A DNA stretch of 64,000 bases from Candidatus Cottocaccamicrobium excrementipullorum. Lineage in GTDB: Bacteria > Bacillota > Clostridia > Lachnospirales > Lachnospiraceae. The position numbers and the translations under genes were made by a program. Positions 23,919-33,344 of the stretch are shown piece by piece (within the stretch, counting starts at the first letter, position 1; each line of letters starts with the position of its first letter). The notes under the pieces were generated by a model. The model was not told the origin of the DNA. It saw only the letters and a list, made by a program, of their open reading frames with translations, and made no database searches. The stretch spans positions 1-64,000 of the forward strand of contig DVFL01000040.1 in NCBI GenBank assembly GCA_018713255.1. The letters are read 5' to 3'.

Positions 23919-24926
23919 TCAGCAGATCCGAGGGAGCTGATTCCCGGTAAGTTTTCCTAATATCCGGCTGCCGCCTAAAGGCGTGGTCAGGATCACCTTT
24001 CCTGGGTACTGGCTGGTTACCTCGCCGATTATGGCGGCTTCCTCGCCACCTTCCTGCCTGCGGATGGCTTTCAGCACATCCTCAGCTTTTTCTGGTGATA
24101 CAATGGCCAGCATTCGTCCTTCGCAGGCGCAGTACAGAGGATCAAGTCCTAAAAGAGAACAGGCAGCTTCAACGGAAGGATTTCGGGGAATTGCGGTTTC
24201 CTCCAGTCGGATGGAATAAGGCGTATTTTCAGTAAATTCATTTAAGGTGGTGGCCACCCCGCCCCGGGTTGGATCACGCATGATTTTTACGCCGCCTGCT
24301 TCTAATGCAGCGGCGCTTAGCTGGTTAAGGGGGCGGCAGTCGCTTATGATCTGCCCTTCGCAGGGAAATTCTCCTCTGGCCATCATTACTGCAGTGCCGT
24401 GACAGCCGGGAGGACCGCTTAAAATTACCCGATCCCCCGGCCGGATGGCGGATTTGCCCAGAGTTTTGCCGGGAGGAAGGAGAAAGCCGATGCCGGAAGT
24501 ATTAATATAGATGCCGTCTCCTTTGCCTTTTTCCACCACTTTGGTGTCTCCGGTAACGATGGAGACGCCGGTTTCACGGGCTGTTTTGGCGATGGAGGCA
24601 GCAATCTCCTGAAAATCTTTCATGGGAAGTCCTTCTTCCAGAATAAAAGAAAGGCTCAGGCTCCATGGCCGTCCTCCAGCCATGGAAAGGTCGTTTACGG
24701 TGCCGCATACGGCCAGTTTTCCGATATCTCCTCCTGGAAAACGCCAGGGAGACACCACAAAACTGTCTGTGGAAAAAACCAGGGGTCCTCCAGGGTTTTC
24801 TAAAACGGCGCCGTCGCCCAGCTGGTTTAAGGCTTCGTTGGAAAAGGCAGGCAGAAGGACGGATTCAATCAGCTGGGAGGTTTTTAACCCGCCGCTGCCG
24901 TAATCTAAAGTGATGATTTCTTCCAT
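23919..24926 (-). CDS. hypE: Hydrogenase maturation protein HypE
   Basis: HypE dehydrates the carbamoyl group received from HypF on its C-terminal Cys to a thiocyanate, the source of CN ligands for the NiFe centre. The start of the AIR-synthase-like fold is DYGSGGLKTSQLIE, and MRDPTRGGVATTLNEF is the ATP-binding signature. The protein ends in QLPRIC, the essential C-terminal cysteine motif. ATG 24926 is chosen because GGAGG lies eight bases ahead; the track start is five codons earlier. Length 335 aa is standard. It is the last gene of the hyp operon. Confidence 0.95.
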   Translation of the reverse strand: MEEIITLDYGSGGLKTSQLIESVLLPAFSNEALNQLGDGAVLENPGGPLVFSTDSFVVSPWRFPGGDIGKLAVCGTVNDLSMAGGRPWSLSLSFILEEGLPMKDFQEIAASIAKTARETGVSIVTGDTKVVEKGKGDGIYINTSGIGFLLPPGKTLGKSAIRPGDRVILSGPPGCHGTAVMMARGEFPCEGQIISDCRPLNQLSAAALEAGGVKIMRDPTRGGVATTLNEFTENTPYSIRLEETAIPRNPSVEAACSLLGLDPLYCACEGRMLAIVSPEKAEDVLKAIRRQEGGEEAAIIGEVTSQYPGKVILTTPLGGSRILGKLTGNQLPRIC

Positions 24927-24944
24927 AAAATGTTCCTCCATTGA

Positions 24945-26045
24945 TCAATTTACGGGATGGTAGCGCCAGGCAGCGGCGCAGGAGCCTTCGCTAGAAACCA
25001 TGCAGGGTCCGACTGGATCGGAAGGCGTGCACCGGCTGCCGAATAAGGGGCACTCTTCCGGTTCCATTAAGCCTTGGATGATCTGGCCGCAGCTGCAGCC
25101 GGGAATTTCTGTGCCAAGTTCAGGCTGAAGAGCGTATTTCACACTGCCGTCCCAGGAAGAAAAGGTTTTCCTGAGGGCCAGGCCGCTGTCTGGAATTTTT
25201 CCCAGGCCGCGCCATAAGCTGTCTTGAGGAGTGAATACTTCTTCCATAGCGTTAAGGGCCAGAGGATTTCCTTCAGGGCGAACCAGCCGGGTGTACTCGT
25301 TGCGCACCGCCGGTTTTTGTTCATAGAGCATTTTGATCAGCCAGTAAAGAGAAGCGATAAGATCTCCAGGTTCAAACCCGCTGATCACGGCGGGAAGGTG
25401 AAATTCCTGGGCTAAAAAAGAGAACGCCCTTGAACCGGTGATTACGGCCACATGGCCTGGACAGAGGAAACCGTTGACGGCAGATTGGGCGGAGGATGCC
25501 ACCAGCTTCATGGCCGGCATGGTGGTTTTCAGCAGGCTGAATACAGAAAAGTTGAGAATATTCTTTTCTTTTGCTTCCAGAAGGCAGGCGGCAGTACCTG
25601 GAGCAGTGGTTTCAAAGCCCACGGCAATAAACAGGACTTGCTGCTGGGGATGGCGGACGGCCAGATTTAAGGCGTCCATGGGAGAGTAGACTGTCTGAAC
25701 GGAAGCGCCAAGCGCTTTTCTCCGCAGAAGACTGTCTCCGGGATGAGAACCAGGAACCCGCAGCAAGTCCCCATAGCTGGCAATGGTCAGTCCAGGGCGT
25801 TGGCTGAGCGCAAGAATCTGATCCATCGCCCCGGCAGGGGTAACGCACACCGGGCAGCCTGGGCCGGAAATCAGACGGATGTTGGAAGGAAGAAGCTGCT
25901 TTAAGCCGGCCTTGGCGATGGCCATGGTATGAGTGCCGCAGACCTCCATCAGTCTGACGAGACCAAGTTCAGGGGCCATTTTGTGAATGGCCTTAAGAAG
26001 CTTTTGACTTCCTTCTGGAGAAGAAAAAAGATCAGGAGATTTCAT
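24945..26045 (-). CDS. hypD: Hydrogenase maturation protein HypD
   Basis: HypD is the [4Fe-4S] scaffold on which, with HypC, Fe(CN)2CO is assembled. Conserved Cys motifs are visible: MEVCGTHTMAIAKAG, ISGPGCPVCVTP, GFETTAPGTA and the Fe-S ligands in EIPGCSCGQIIQGLMEPEECPLFGSRCTP. The track frame starts 40 codons too early; ATG 26045 (MKSPDLF) gives 366 aa, the usual length, and overlaps hypC by 14 bases. Confidence 0.95.
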   Translation of the reverse strand: MKSPDLFSSPEGSQKLLKAIHKMAPELGLVRLMEVCGTHTMAIAKAGLKQLLPSNIRLISGPGCPVCVTPAGAMDQILALSQRPGLTIASYGDLLRVPGSHPGDSLLRRKALGASVQTVYSPMDALNLAVRHPQQQVLFIAVGFETTAPGTAACLLEAKEKNILNFSVFSLLKTTMPAMKLVASSAQSAVNGFLCPGHVAVITGSRAFSFLAQEFHLPAVISGFEPGDLIASLYWLIKMLYEQKPAVRNEYTRLVRPEGNPLALNAMEEVFTPQDSLWRGLGKIPDSGLALRKTFSSWDGSVKYALQPELGTEIPGCSCGQIIQGLMEPEECPLFGSRCTPSDPVGPCMVSSEGSCAAAWRYHPVN

Positions 26046-26253
26046 CTGCCGCCTCCTTGAGAAGGGCCAGATTCTCAAACGCCTCCTGCTGGGACATTTT
26101 TTGAATGGCAAAGCCGGCATGGACGTACACATATTCTCCAGGAACAAGGTCGGGAATAAAATCAATACGGACAGACTGAGAAAGCCCGCCGGCTTCTCCT
26201 ACGGCGGATTTTCCATTAATTTCCACTATTTTTAAAGGAACTGCAAGACACAT
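26032..26253 (-). CDS. hypC: Hydrogenase maturation chaperone HypC
   Basis: This small chaperone of 73 aa carries the Fe(CN)2CO group from HypD to the large subunit. It begins MCLAVPLKIVEI with the essential Cys2 directly after Met, and has DLVPGEYVYVHAGFAIQKMS, the OB-fold core. The start lies inside the hypF 3' end (38-bp overlap), and its end overlaps hypD, so translation is tightly coupled. The track ORF begins upstream in the hypF shadow. Confidence 0.95.
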   Translation of the reverse strand: MCLAVPLKIVEINGKSAVGEAGGLSQSVRIDFIPDLVPGEYVYVHAGFAIQKMSQQEAFENLALLKEAADEIS

Positions 26254-28561
26254 GATACGCTTCACTCCTTTGTGCAATAGCCATCTGGCCCAGAGGGATT
26301 CCCTGATCATTGGGGGAAACCTGGCGATGGCAGTATAGACGAAACCCTGCCTGGGCAAGCAGGCGGGAGACGGTTTCCAACAGGTACCGGTTTTGAAAGA
26401 CTCCGCCGGACAGCACCACAGGAAGTCTTTCTGGATTAAGCGCAAGGCATTGGTCCAGGGCCATGGCGCTTAAAGTATCCATAAATTTTCTGGCGATGAC
26501 GGAAGGGGCTTTGCCCTCCAGCAAATCCTGAAGAATGGAAGCGATAAGCGGTCTGGTGTCGAACCGCCGGATTCCCTCCTCCTGGTAAAAGGTTAATGGG
26601 TAGGGGGAGAATGACCGGTCAGGACAAGATTCTCCCAAGGCTTCCAGGCAGGAAGCTCCCTGACCTTCATAACTTGTCTGAAGCCGTCCTTCAAGAATGG
26701 CGTCAACGCCGTCGAAGAGCCGTCCCATGCTGCTTGCAGGAATACAGGATACCCCCTTTTGAAGCATGGAAAGAAGGAAGGCCTTCTCCTGGGGCGTGCT
26801 GGTAAAGGACAGGGAGGAAAGATCAGGCAGGGCGCAGGTGCTTTTGGCGTCCTCCGTCAATGCCAGGGCAATTCTGCCGATGTGACGGATCGCCTGATCT
26901 CCGCCTAGAAGGGCAAGGGGGCGGATGCTTCCTAAACGCCGGAAGGAGGAGTAATTTCCTTTTAAAAACTCCGCCCCCCAGATTATGGCAGGCTTTTCTT
27001 TGGAAGTTGGTTCTTCCCCCAGGCCGGTGCCGTCCCAGATGATGCCGAAGGTCAGTTCATCCAGTCCGTTGTCTGCCATGCAGGAGGCCATGTGGGCCCA
27101 GTGGTGCTGGATGGGAAGAAGGGGAAGGCCATTCTTTTGGCTCATCTCCCGGGCCAAGGCAGTAGAGGAATAATCTGGGTGAAGATCGCAGGCCAGAAAT
27201 CCGGGGCGGAAGCCAAAAAGATGCATAAATGAATCCATCGCTTCCTGGTAGTGTTCCATAGTTTCTACATTTTTTAAATCTCCAATGTGCTGGCTTAAAA
27301 AAGCTTCCTTTTCCCGCCCCATGGCAAAGGAGGCTTTTTGTTCTGCCCCAAAAGCCAGAATTCCAGAAACATCCCAGGGAAGAAGGATAGGCTGGGGACA
27401 GTATCCGCGGCTCCGCCGGAAAAAATATTCTCTGCCCTGCCATTCCATGGCCAGGGAGTCGTCGCAGCGCTGTTCAATGGGACGATTGTGAAGAAGAAAC
27501 CCGTCCGCCGTTCCCATCAGCTGTTCCAAAGCCTGGGCTTCGTGGATAATTACAGGACAATCAGAGGAATTTGCGCTGGTCATCACCACCAGATCAGGGC
27601 CGCCGAAGCTCTGATCCAGCAGGAGAAGGTGCAGGGGAGAATAAGGAAGCATGATCCCCAGCCTGTTGTTGATGCTGATTTCCTGGAAAGAACGGCGGTC
27701 CAGCTTCTCCAGAAGAAGAATGGGACGCCGTCTGCTTTCTAGAAGAGATTTTTCCTGAGGGCTGATTCGGCAGATGGATTCTGCACAGGCGGCAGATGCG
27801 CTCATTAACGCCAAGGGCTTTTCTTCTCGGTTTTTTCTTTTTCGCAGGCGGCGGACAGCCTCTGAATTTCTGGCATCGCAGGCCAGATGAAACCCGCCGA
27901 TCCCTTTAATCGCCAGAATTTTGCCCTGGGAAAGAGCCTTCTGAGCCAGACAAAAGGGATCGCCTTTTACTGCACCGCCCCTTTCGTCGGCAAAACTTAC
28001 CTGGGGTCCGCAGTCCGGGCAGCAGTTGGGCTGAGCGTGGTAGCGCCGGCTGCGTATATCCTGGTATTCTGCTTTGCAGGCCGGACACATGGGGAACGCA
28101 GCCATAGAAGTTCGCTTCCGGTCATAGGGCAGGCCCTTAATAATGGTAAACCGGGGGCCGCAGTCAGTGCAATTAATAAAAGGATAACGGAACCGTCTGT
28201 CTTTCGGCTGAAAAAGCTCCTGCTCACAGGCTTTGCAGGGAGCCAGATCAGGCGGAATTAATGCCTGCGGATTTCCCTCCTGGCTGCTCTCTAAAATACA
28301 AAAGTCCTGAAAGCCTTTCCGCTCTGTTTGAGGAAGAACTTGTATGGCTGTGATCACCGCTAAGGGAGGGGGATCGGTGAGAAGTTTTTGCTGAAAACGT
28401 TCAAGATCCTTTTCTTCACCCTCCAAGGTGAGCTCTACTCCCTTGGCGCTGTTTCTTACCCGGCCATACAGACGGCATTCTTCTGCCAGACGGTGAAGGA
28501 AGGGCCGCATTCCCACTCCCTGTACAGTTCCTTGAAGAAGAATGAAAACGCATTTCTTCAT
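26216..28561 (-). CDS. hypF: Carbamoyltransferase HypF
   Basis: HypF uses carbamoyl phosphate and ATP to carbamoylate the HypE cysteine. Domains in order: acylphosphatase-like (LLQGTVQGVGMRPFLHRLA, residues 1-90), two zinc fingers (CKACEQELF..CTDCGP and CPACKAEYQ..CCPDCGP, about 105-185), a YrdC-like domain (about 200-380, KGIGGFHLACDA), and a Kae1-like C-terminal domain (QHHWAHMASCMADN, GVFQNRYLLE). The 781-aa length is normal. Its ATG overlaps the hypB stop. Confidence 0.95.
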   Translation of the reverse strand: MKKCVFILLQGTVQGVGMRPFLHRLAEECRLYGRVRNSAKGVELTLEGEEKDLERFQQKLLTDPPPLAVITAIQVLPQTERKGFQDFCILESSQEGNPQALIPPDLAPCKACEQELFQPKDRRFRYPFINCTDCGPRFTIIKGLPYDRKRTSMAAFPMCPACKAEYQDIRSRRYHAQPNCCPDCGPQVSFADERGGAVKGDPFCLAQKALSQGKILAIKGIGGFHLACDARNSEAVRRLRKRKNREEKPLALMSASAACAESICRISPQEKSLLESRRRPILLLEKLDRRSFQEISINNRLGIMLPYSPLHLLLLDQSFGGPDLVVMTSANSSDCPVIIHEAQALEQLMGTADGFLLHNRPIEQRCDDSLAMEWQGREYFFRRSRGYCPQPILLPWDVSGILAFGAEQKASFAMGREKEAFLSQHIGDLKNVETMEHYQEAMDSFMHLFGFRPGFLACDLHPDYSSTALAREMSQKNGLPLLPIQHHWAHMASCMADNGLDELTFGIIWDGTGLGEEPTSKEKPAIIWGAEFLKGNYSSFRRLGSIRPLALLGGDQAIRHIGRIALALTEDAKSTCALPDLSSLSFTSTPQEKAFLLSMLQKGVSCIPASSMGRLFDGVDAILEGRLQTSYEGQGASCLEALGESCPDRSFSPYPLTFYQEEGIRRFDTRPLIASILQDLLEGKAPSVIARKFMDTLSAMALDQCLALNPERLPVVLSGGVFQNRYLLETVSRLLAQAGFRLYCHRQVSPNDQGIPLGQMAIAQRSEAYHVSCSSFKNSGN

Positions 28562-29232
28562 CCCTTCAGCTCTTCTTTCTGAATTTCCTGGCGGATTTTC
28601 CTGGCAATATGAGCCACCAGCTCATCCATTCCTTCTCCTGTTTTGGCGCTGACACAGAAGAGAGGAGCTTCGGGATTTACGCCTCGGTAATCCCTGGCCG
28701 CCCGTTCTTCGTTAAAATCGAAGTAGGGCAGCATGTCGTACTTATTCAGCACCAGGCAGTCGGTATCCGTAAACATCAGAGGATATTTGGCGATTTTGTC
28801 ATCGCCTTCAGGGATGCTTAAAACGGTAATCCGGAAGTTCTCTCCAATGTCAAATTCTGCAGGACACACAAGATTTCCAATGTTTTCTACAAAAATCACA
28901 TCCAGATTATCCAGCGCAAAAGAAGGAAGAATATGCTGGATGCTCATGGCTTCGATATGGCAGGCGCCGTCGGTGTTCAGCTGAACGGCAGGAATATTTA
29001 AGGATGCAATGCGTTCTGCATCAATCTGCCCTGCAATGTCCCCCTCAATCACACCAATAGAAAATTCTTCTCGGAGCCGTTTAATCAATTCGGTAATCAG
29101 GCAGGTTTTTCCTGCTCCCGGACTGCCCATGATATTAATCAGGCAGATCTGTTTTTCCTTCAGGCTCTGCCGTACTTGACGGCTTACATCCTGATTCCAC
29201 TCCATTACTTGATGAAGGACTTTGATTTCCAT
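28558..29232 (-). CDS. hypB: Nickel incorporation GTPase HypB
   Basis: HypB is a GTPase that with HypA inserts nickel into the hydrogenase large subunit. P-loop GSPGAGKT, the metal-site region GACHIEAM, VENIGNLVCPAEFDIGE and the base motif VLNKYD are present. There is no N-terminal CxxCGC or polyhistidine stretch, so it lacks the extra nickel store of some homologues. ATG 29232 (MEIKVLHQ) gives 224 aa. The gene begins 98 bases inside hypA. Confidence 0.94.
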   Translation of the reverse strand: MEIKVLHQVMEWNQDVSRQVRQSLKEKQICLINIMGSPGAGKTCLITELIKRLREEFSIGVIEGDIAGQIDAERIASLNIPAVQLNTDGACHIEAMSIQHILPSFALDNLDVIFVENIGNLVCPAEFDIGENFRITVLSIPEGDDKIAKYPLMFTDTDCLVLNKYDMLPYFDFNEERAARDYRGVNPEAPLFCVSAKTGEGMDELVAHIARKIRQEIQKEELKG

Positions 29233-29575
29233 TGATATCAACCTCCAGACTTTCAATCATAAACTCTTTTCCCGACAGGGTTTTCAGGCGGATGCTGCCG
29301 CAGAAGGGGCAGCAGATATGACGGCGGGTGATTTCGCTTTCTTTTCCGCAGTCCCGGCAGAGAACCTTCAGGGGGAGGGTACGCGCTTCTACCAGAGCCC
29401 CTTCTGCTATGGTTCCCTTCGCCAAAACATCCAGATACATTTGGATACATTCTGGAACGACGCCGCTGAAAGGTCCCATGGCCAGGCGGATAATCTGGAT
29501 ACGGGAGGCGCTCTGCTCCTTGGCGGCTTCTAGGGAAACCTTAAGAATCTGTTCTGTAATGGCCAATTCATGCAT
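29135..29575 (-). CDS. hypA: Nickel metallochaperone HypA with C-terminal extension
   Basis: HypA delivers nickel. It starts MHELAITEQIL with the nickel-binding His2, and has a zinc site CRDCGKE..CCPFCG (residues 73-92). The conserved core ends near SLEVDING at about residue 115, yet the frame goes on for some 30 residues (rich in S, P, E and G) because the stop lies 98 bases inside hypB. The tail is probably a by-product of this long overlap. ATG 29575 is chosen by family start; GGAGGGACTC lies ahead. First gene of hypABFCDE. Confidence 0.92.
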   Translation of the reverse strand: MHELAITEQILKVSLEAAKEQSASRIQIIRLAMGPFSGVVPECIQMYLDVLAKGTIAEGALVEARTLPLKVLCRDCGKESEITRRHICCPFCGSIRLKTLSGKEFMIESLEVDINGNQSPSSSNGVESGCKPSSTAEPEGKTDLPD

Positions 29576-29657
29576 ACTCTGAGTCCCTCCTTGAGGAAAT
29601 GAGAAATTGGCCCTATTGTAGCACGAAAAAAAGAAAAAATCCAGTGGATGCTTCCTC

Positions 29658-29686
29658 TTGTTTTTGCAAAAATAAGGGATTATAAT
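29658..29686 (+). promoter_or_regulatory. ech promoter in the divergent hyp/ech control region
   Basis: TTGTTT and TATAAT (29681-29686) are 17 bases apart and precede echA by about 50 bases. On the other strand TACAAT (29620-29615) with a weak TGGATT -35 could drive hypA. The two operons thus share one 160-bp control region. Confidence 0.65.
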
Positions 29687-29736
29687 ATGTACTGGCTGAA
29701 AAATAGCTGGAAATACCATGAGATGGAGGATAAAAT

Positions 29737-31629
29737 ATGGAGTGGTTATGGATTTTGATTGCCTTTCCGGCGCTGATGGCAGTGATTATCTGGCTGATTC
29801 CTTCAGATGTCCTAAAAGGCAGACTAGTTTATGTTGGGGCGGCCGGCATGATGGCCCTGACCATTTTTCTGCTGGGCAGTTGGAGCGGGCAGGAGATGGA
29901 AACGGCATATTTGTATGTGAATACCGCTTTTTGGGACAAGGCAATGCTGGCAGGTGAAGTCTTTTTCATGGGACTCATTATTTATGAAAGCATTCGGCAT
30001 AAAAAATATCCGGTAATGCTTCTTTCGATTGCGCAGACTGGATTAATGGTTTGGCTGGAGAGTACTGTGCATCTTCCGGAACTTCCTCATCTAATGGTGG
30101 ATCGCCTGGCTATTTTAATGTGCGTGATTGTGGCTTTTGTAGGAGGCCTGATCTGTATTTACGCAGTAGGCTATATGGAGGCTTACCATCAACACCATAA
30201 AGAATTTCAAAACAGAAGAGGCTTTTTCTTTGCTATGATCTTTTTCTTCCTGGCAGCGATGATGGGGCTGGTTCTTTCCCTGAATATGATTTGGATGTAT
30301 TTTTTCTGGGAGGTTACCAGTGTGATTTCCTTCCTGCTGATCGGCTATACCCGAACGGAGGAAGCAGTAGACAATAGTTTCCGGGCGCTGTGGATGAATC
30401 TGCTGGGAGGTCTGGGATTTGCTGCGGCGATTGTCATTTCCGCATTAAAAGGGGGAACGGCTCAACTTCAGGAAGTGGTCCTGGCCGGGAGCGCCCTGCC
30501 TCTGCTGTGTCTGTCCCTGGCAGGACTGACCAAATCTGCCCAAATGCCCTTTTCTTCCTGGCTGTTGGGAGCGATGGTGGCGCCAACGCCCTCCAGCGCT
30601 CTGCTTCACAGCGCAACAATGGTTAAGGCGGGAGTGTATCTGCTGATTCGAATTGCCCCCGCGCTGAACGGAACTGCGGTGGGAATGCTGGTTGCTCTCA
30701 TCGGCGGCTATACCTTTATTTCTGCCAGTATGATGGCGATTGCTCAAAATGACGGCAAGAAGGTTCTGGCTTTTTCTACGATCTCTAATCTGGGACTGAT
30801 TGTAGCCTGTGCAGGAATCGGCGTGGAAGAAACCATCTGGGGAGCGATCCTGCTGATGATATTCCATTCGGTAAGTAAATCCATGCTGTTTCAGGCAGTG
30901 GGCGCTACAGAAAATTCCCTGGGGTCCCGGGATATTGAAAACATGCACGGCCTTCTTCTTAGACTTCCCAAACTGGCCTATATTATGGGAATCGGCATTG
31001 CAGGCATGTACCTTGCACCCTTCGGCATGCTGATTTCTAAGTGGGTGGCCTTAAAGGCTTTTGTCGATTCGGGAAACGTGGTGCTGGTAATTTTCCTCGC
31101 CTACGGAAGCGCCACTACCATGCTTTATTGGACAAAATGGCTGGCAAAGATTACTTCGATGCATCACACCAAGGAAGTTGTGCATGACGTTACCAGGGAA
31201 GATCAGTATTTTTCCATGTATCTCCATGGGGGAGCCATGATTCTGCTCTGTCTTCTGTTCCCCGTTCTTGCCACTTCGGTGGTGAATCCGATCATCAGCC
31301 AGCTTTTTGGATTTTCTTATGAGGTGCTGTCCATGAGCGTGCTGACCACCATGGCTGTTATGCTGGCATCGGTGATTTTGGTGCCGGCGGCAATGTTTTT
31401 GATTACCAGGTCTGCGCCCAGGGATTACGTGCCCATTTATATGGGCGGCGTCAATGAAGGGGACAATACATATTTTACCAACAGTTTGGGCATGCCGGAG
31501 CATCTGTATCTGACCAACTGGTATTTGCGGTTTGAATTTGGCATGCGCCGTCTGATGCGGCCTTCGGAGATCCTTACCGCAGGGGCTTTAGTGGTGATGT
31601 TTTGTCTGATTATAGGAGGTGCAGTATGA
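29737..31629 (+). CDS. echA: Ech hydrogenase subunit A (antiporter-like membrane subunit)
   Basis: This is the large polytopic subunit, 630 aa, related to NuoL and Mrp antiporter subunits, and the presumed ion-translocating path. About 14-16 helices are visible. MIWMYFFWEVTSVISFLLIGY contains the Glu and LTKSAQMPFSSWLLGAMVAPTPSSALLHSATMVKAGVYL the Lys and His of the proton channel signature. GATEGG-like ENSLGSRDIENMHGL follows. It has no C-terminal lateral helix of the NuoL type beyond the usual Ech extension. GATGGAGGATAAA precedes ATG 29737. It heads echABCDEF and overlaps echB by four bases. Confidence 0.9.
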   Translation: MEWLWILIAFPALMAVIIWLIPSDVLKGRLVYVGAAGMMALTIFLLGSWSGQEMETAYLYVNTAFWDKAMLAGEVFFMGLIIYESIRHKKYPVMLLSIAQTGLMVWLESTVHLPELPHLMVDRLAILMCVIVAFVGGLICIYAVGYMEAYHQHHKEFQNRRGFFFAMIFFFLAAMMGLVLSLNMIWMYFFWEVTSVISFLLIGYTRTEEAVDNSFRALWMNLLGGLGFAAAIVISALKGGTAQLQEVVLAGSALPLLCLSLAGLTKSAQMPFSSWLLGAMVAPTPSSALLHSATMVKAGVYLLIRIAPALNGTAVGMLVALIGGYTFISASMMAIAQNDGKKVLAFSTISNLGLIVACAGIGVEETIWGAILLMIFHSVSKSMLFQAVGATENSLGSRDIENMHGLLLRLPKLAYIMGIGIAGMYLAPFGMLISKWVALKAFVDSGNVVLVIFLAYGSATTMLYWTKWLAKITSMHHTKEVVHDVTREDQYFSMYLHGGAMILLCLLFPVLATSVVNPIISQLFGFSYEVLSMSVLTTMAVMLASVILVPAAMFLITRSAPRDYVPIYMGGVNEGDNTYFTNSLGMPEHLYLTNWYLRFEFGMRRLMRPSEILTAGALVVMFCLIIGGAV

Positions 31630-32489
31630 TTCCGGTAATTTCCGTTCTGGCTTATTTGATTTTCGCCCCGGTGTTGGGGGGATTATTGGACGGCGCTGAC
31701 CGGATCATCAGCGCCAGAATGCAGGGAAGGGTGGGACCGCCCCTTCTCCAGCCTTTTTATGATTTGTCCAAGCTGTTTTCAAAGCAGATGATCGCCGTAA
31801 ATAATGTTCAGCTTTTGCTGAATTTAAGCTATCTGGTCTTTCTGGCGGTGTCCGGAGCAATTTTGTTCGGCGGGGCCGATGTGCTGATGTGCCTGTTTGT
31901 CCTTTCCACAGCGGATATGTTTCTGATTCTGGCAGCCTCCAGCGATTCTTCTCCTTTTGCAGTGATGGGGGCAAATCGTGAAATGATCCAGATGATGACT
32001 TATGAGCCCTTGACGTTGTTAATTGCTGTGGGATTTTATCTTTCCACCGGTTCTTTTGTGGTGAAGGAAATTATCCATTCTTCCATCAGTCCGGTGGTGA
32101 TGATGCCGGGAATGCTTTTGGGATTTTGGGTCATTACCGCCATTAAGCTGAGGAAGTCTCCCTTTGATCTTTCCACCAGCCACCATGCTCATCAGGAGAT
32201 GGTGAAAGGATTGACTACAGAAATGTCCGGGCCAACGCTTGCTGTGATGAACATTGCTGAATATTATGAGAAGATTCTGCTGCTTGGCATTGTGGCGCTG
32301 TTTATCATCAACAAGCACTGGTGGAGCTGGATTCTGGCGGTGGCAGTGTGCCTGATTTTTTATTTTTTGGAAATTCTGTGGGATAATGTGAGCGCCAGGG
32401 TGAAATGGAAAACCATGCTTATGGGATGCTGGATTGTTACCCTCCTGGCCGGAGGCATTAATCTGCTGATTCTGATGCTGATTAAATAG
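31626..32489 (+). CDS. echB: Ech hydrogenase subunit B (NuoH-like)
   Basis: This membrane subunit of 287 aa belongs to the NuoH/HycD family and anchors the hydrogenase module. The family motif GGLLDGADRIISARMQGRVGPPLLQPFYDL is clear, followed by ANREMIQMMTYEPLTLLIAVGF and KLRKSPFDLSTSHHAHQEMV, the conserved acidic/His loop facing the peripheral arm. The start is ATG 31626, overlapping the echA stop (ATGA); the track start at 31602 is upstream noise. It ends in TAG. Confidence 0.93.
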   Translation: MIPVISVLAYLIFAPVLGGLLDGADRIISARMQGRVGPPLLQPFYDLSKLFSKQMIAVNNVQLLLNLSYLVFLAVSGAILFGGADVLMCLFVLSTADMFLILAASSDSSPFAVMGANREMIQMMTYEPLTLLIAVGFYLSTGSFVVKEIIHSSISPVVMMPGMLLGFWVITAIKLRKSPFDLSTSHHAHQEMVKGLTTEMSGPTLAVMNIAEYYEKILLLGIVALFIINKHWWSWILAVAVCLIFYFLEILWDNVSARVKWKTMLMGCWIVTLLAGGINLLILMLIK

Positions 32490-32529
32490 AAGAAGCAGGT
32501 CAGGCGATTTTTGATTAAGGAGGAAGATT

Positions 32530-32982
32530 ATGGGTAAGCTTGCAAGATCCCCCTGGCTGCTCCATTATGACGGCAGCAGCTGCAACGGGTGCGATATTGA
32601 GGTGCTGGACTGTTTAACGCCCCGGTATGACCTTGAACGATTTGGGATCATTAATACGGGTGATCCTTTCCAGGCGGATATTTTTCTGATTACCGGAGGA
32701 ATCAACAGCCAGAGCGAACAGGTGGTGAAGCAGATCTACAGCCAGATGCCTGAACCTAAAGTAGTGGTGGCGGTAGGAATCTGCGCCTGCACCGGCGGCG
32801 TATTTAAAGAATGCTATAATATTAAAGGCGGAGTGGATACGGTGATTCCTGTGGATATTTACGTCCCCGGCTGTGCGGCAAGGCCGGAATCAATTATTGA
32901 CGGGGTAGTCAAGGCGATGGAGCTTCTTCGGACTAAACAGGAAGAGTTCAGCCGGAGAAAAAAGGAGAAAAAGCAGGCGTAG
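32530..32982 (+). CDS. echC: Ech hydrogenase small subunit C (NuoB-like)
   Basis: This 150-aa subunit carries the proximal [4Fe-4S] cluster. Ligands appear as SCNGCDIEVLDC, GICACTGG and VPGCAARPE, the arrangement of group 4 hydrogenase small subunits, which have one cluster instead of three. AAGGAGGAAG precedes the ATG. The basic tail RRKKEKKQA is short. TAG stop, with echD beginning ten bases later. Confidence 0.93.
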   Translation: MGKLARSPWLLHYDGSSCNGCDIEVLDCLTPRYDLERFGIINTGDPFQADIFLITGGINSQSEQVVKQIYSQMPEPKVVVAVGICACTGGVFKECYNIKGGVDTVIPVDIYVPGCAARPESIIDGVVKAMELLRTKQEEFSRRKKEKKQA

Positions 32983-32992
32983 GAGGAGAAAA

Positions 32993-33340
32993 ATGGAAGC
33001 ATTAAACCGAATTTTGCCGATTACCATGGACCAGTTCCTGCCCACGGTAATCCGCTATAAGCTGGAAGAAAGACGGCTGGTGCAGATCAACGCCTGTCGG
33101 ATTGAAGGAGGATATGAGCTGAGTTATTCCTTTGCCAGCGGCTACAATATGGATACTCTAAGGCTTACGGTTCAGGAAGATGAGCTGGTATCCAGCATTA
33201 CCCAGATTTATCCCTGCGCCTTTATGCAGGAAAATGAAGCGGCGGAACTATTTGGGGTAAAAATTGAAAACATCGACCGGGATTATAATGGACGGCTGTA
33301 CCGTATTGACCGGCAGACGCCTTTTAAGGAGAAAGGATAA
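32993..33340 (+). CDS. echD: Ech hydrogenase subunit D (NuoC-like)
   Basis: This is a small 115-aa subunit of the NuoC/HycE N-terminal type without cofactors. Its identity follows from AELFGVKIENIDRDYNGRLY near the C-terminus, the equivalent of the NuoC signature, and from its place between echC and echE. It helps hold the peripheral arm together. AGGAGGAGAAAA precedes the ATG. Confidence 0.9.
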   Translation: MEALNRILPITMDQFLPTVIRYKLEERRLVQINACRIEGGYELSYSFASGYNMDTLRLTVQEDELVSSITQIYPCAFMQENEAAELFGVKIENIDRDYNGRLYRIDRQTPFKEKG

Positions 33341-33344
33341 GCAT

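Noticed and set aside
23919-29719. Many plus-strand ORFs across the hyp genes
   Set aside because: All are shadows of the minus-strand hyp genes, whose family motifs are unambiguous.
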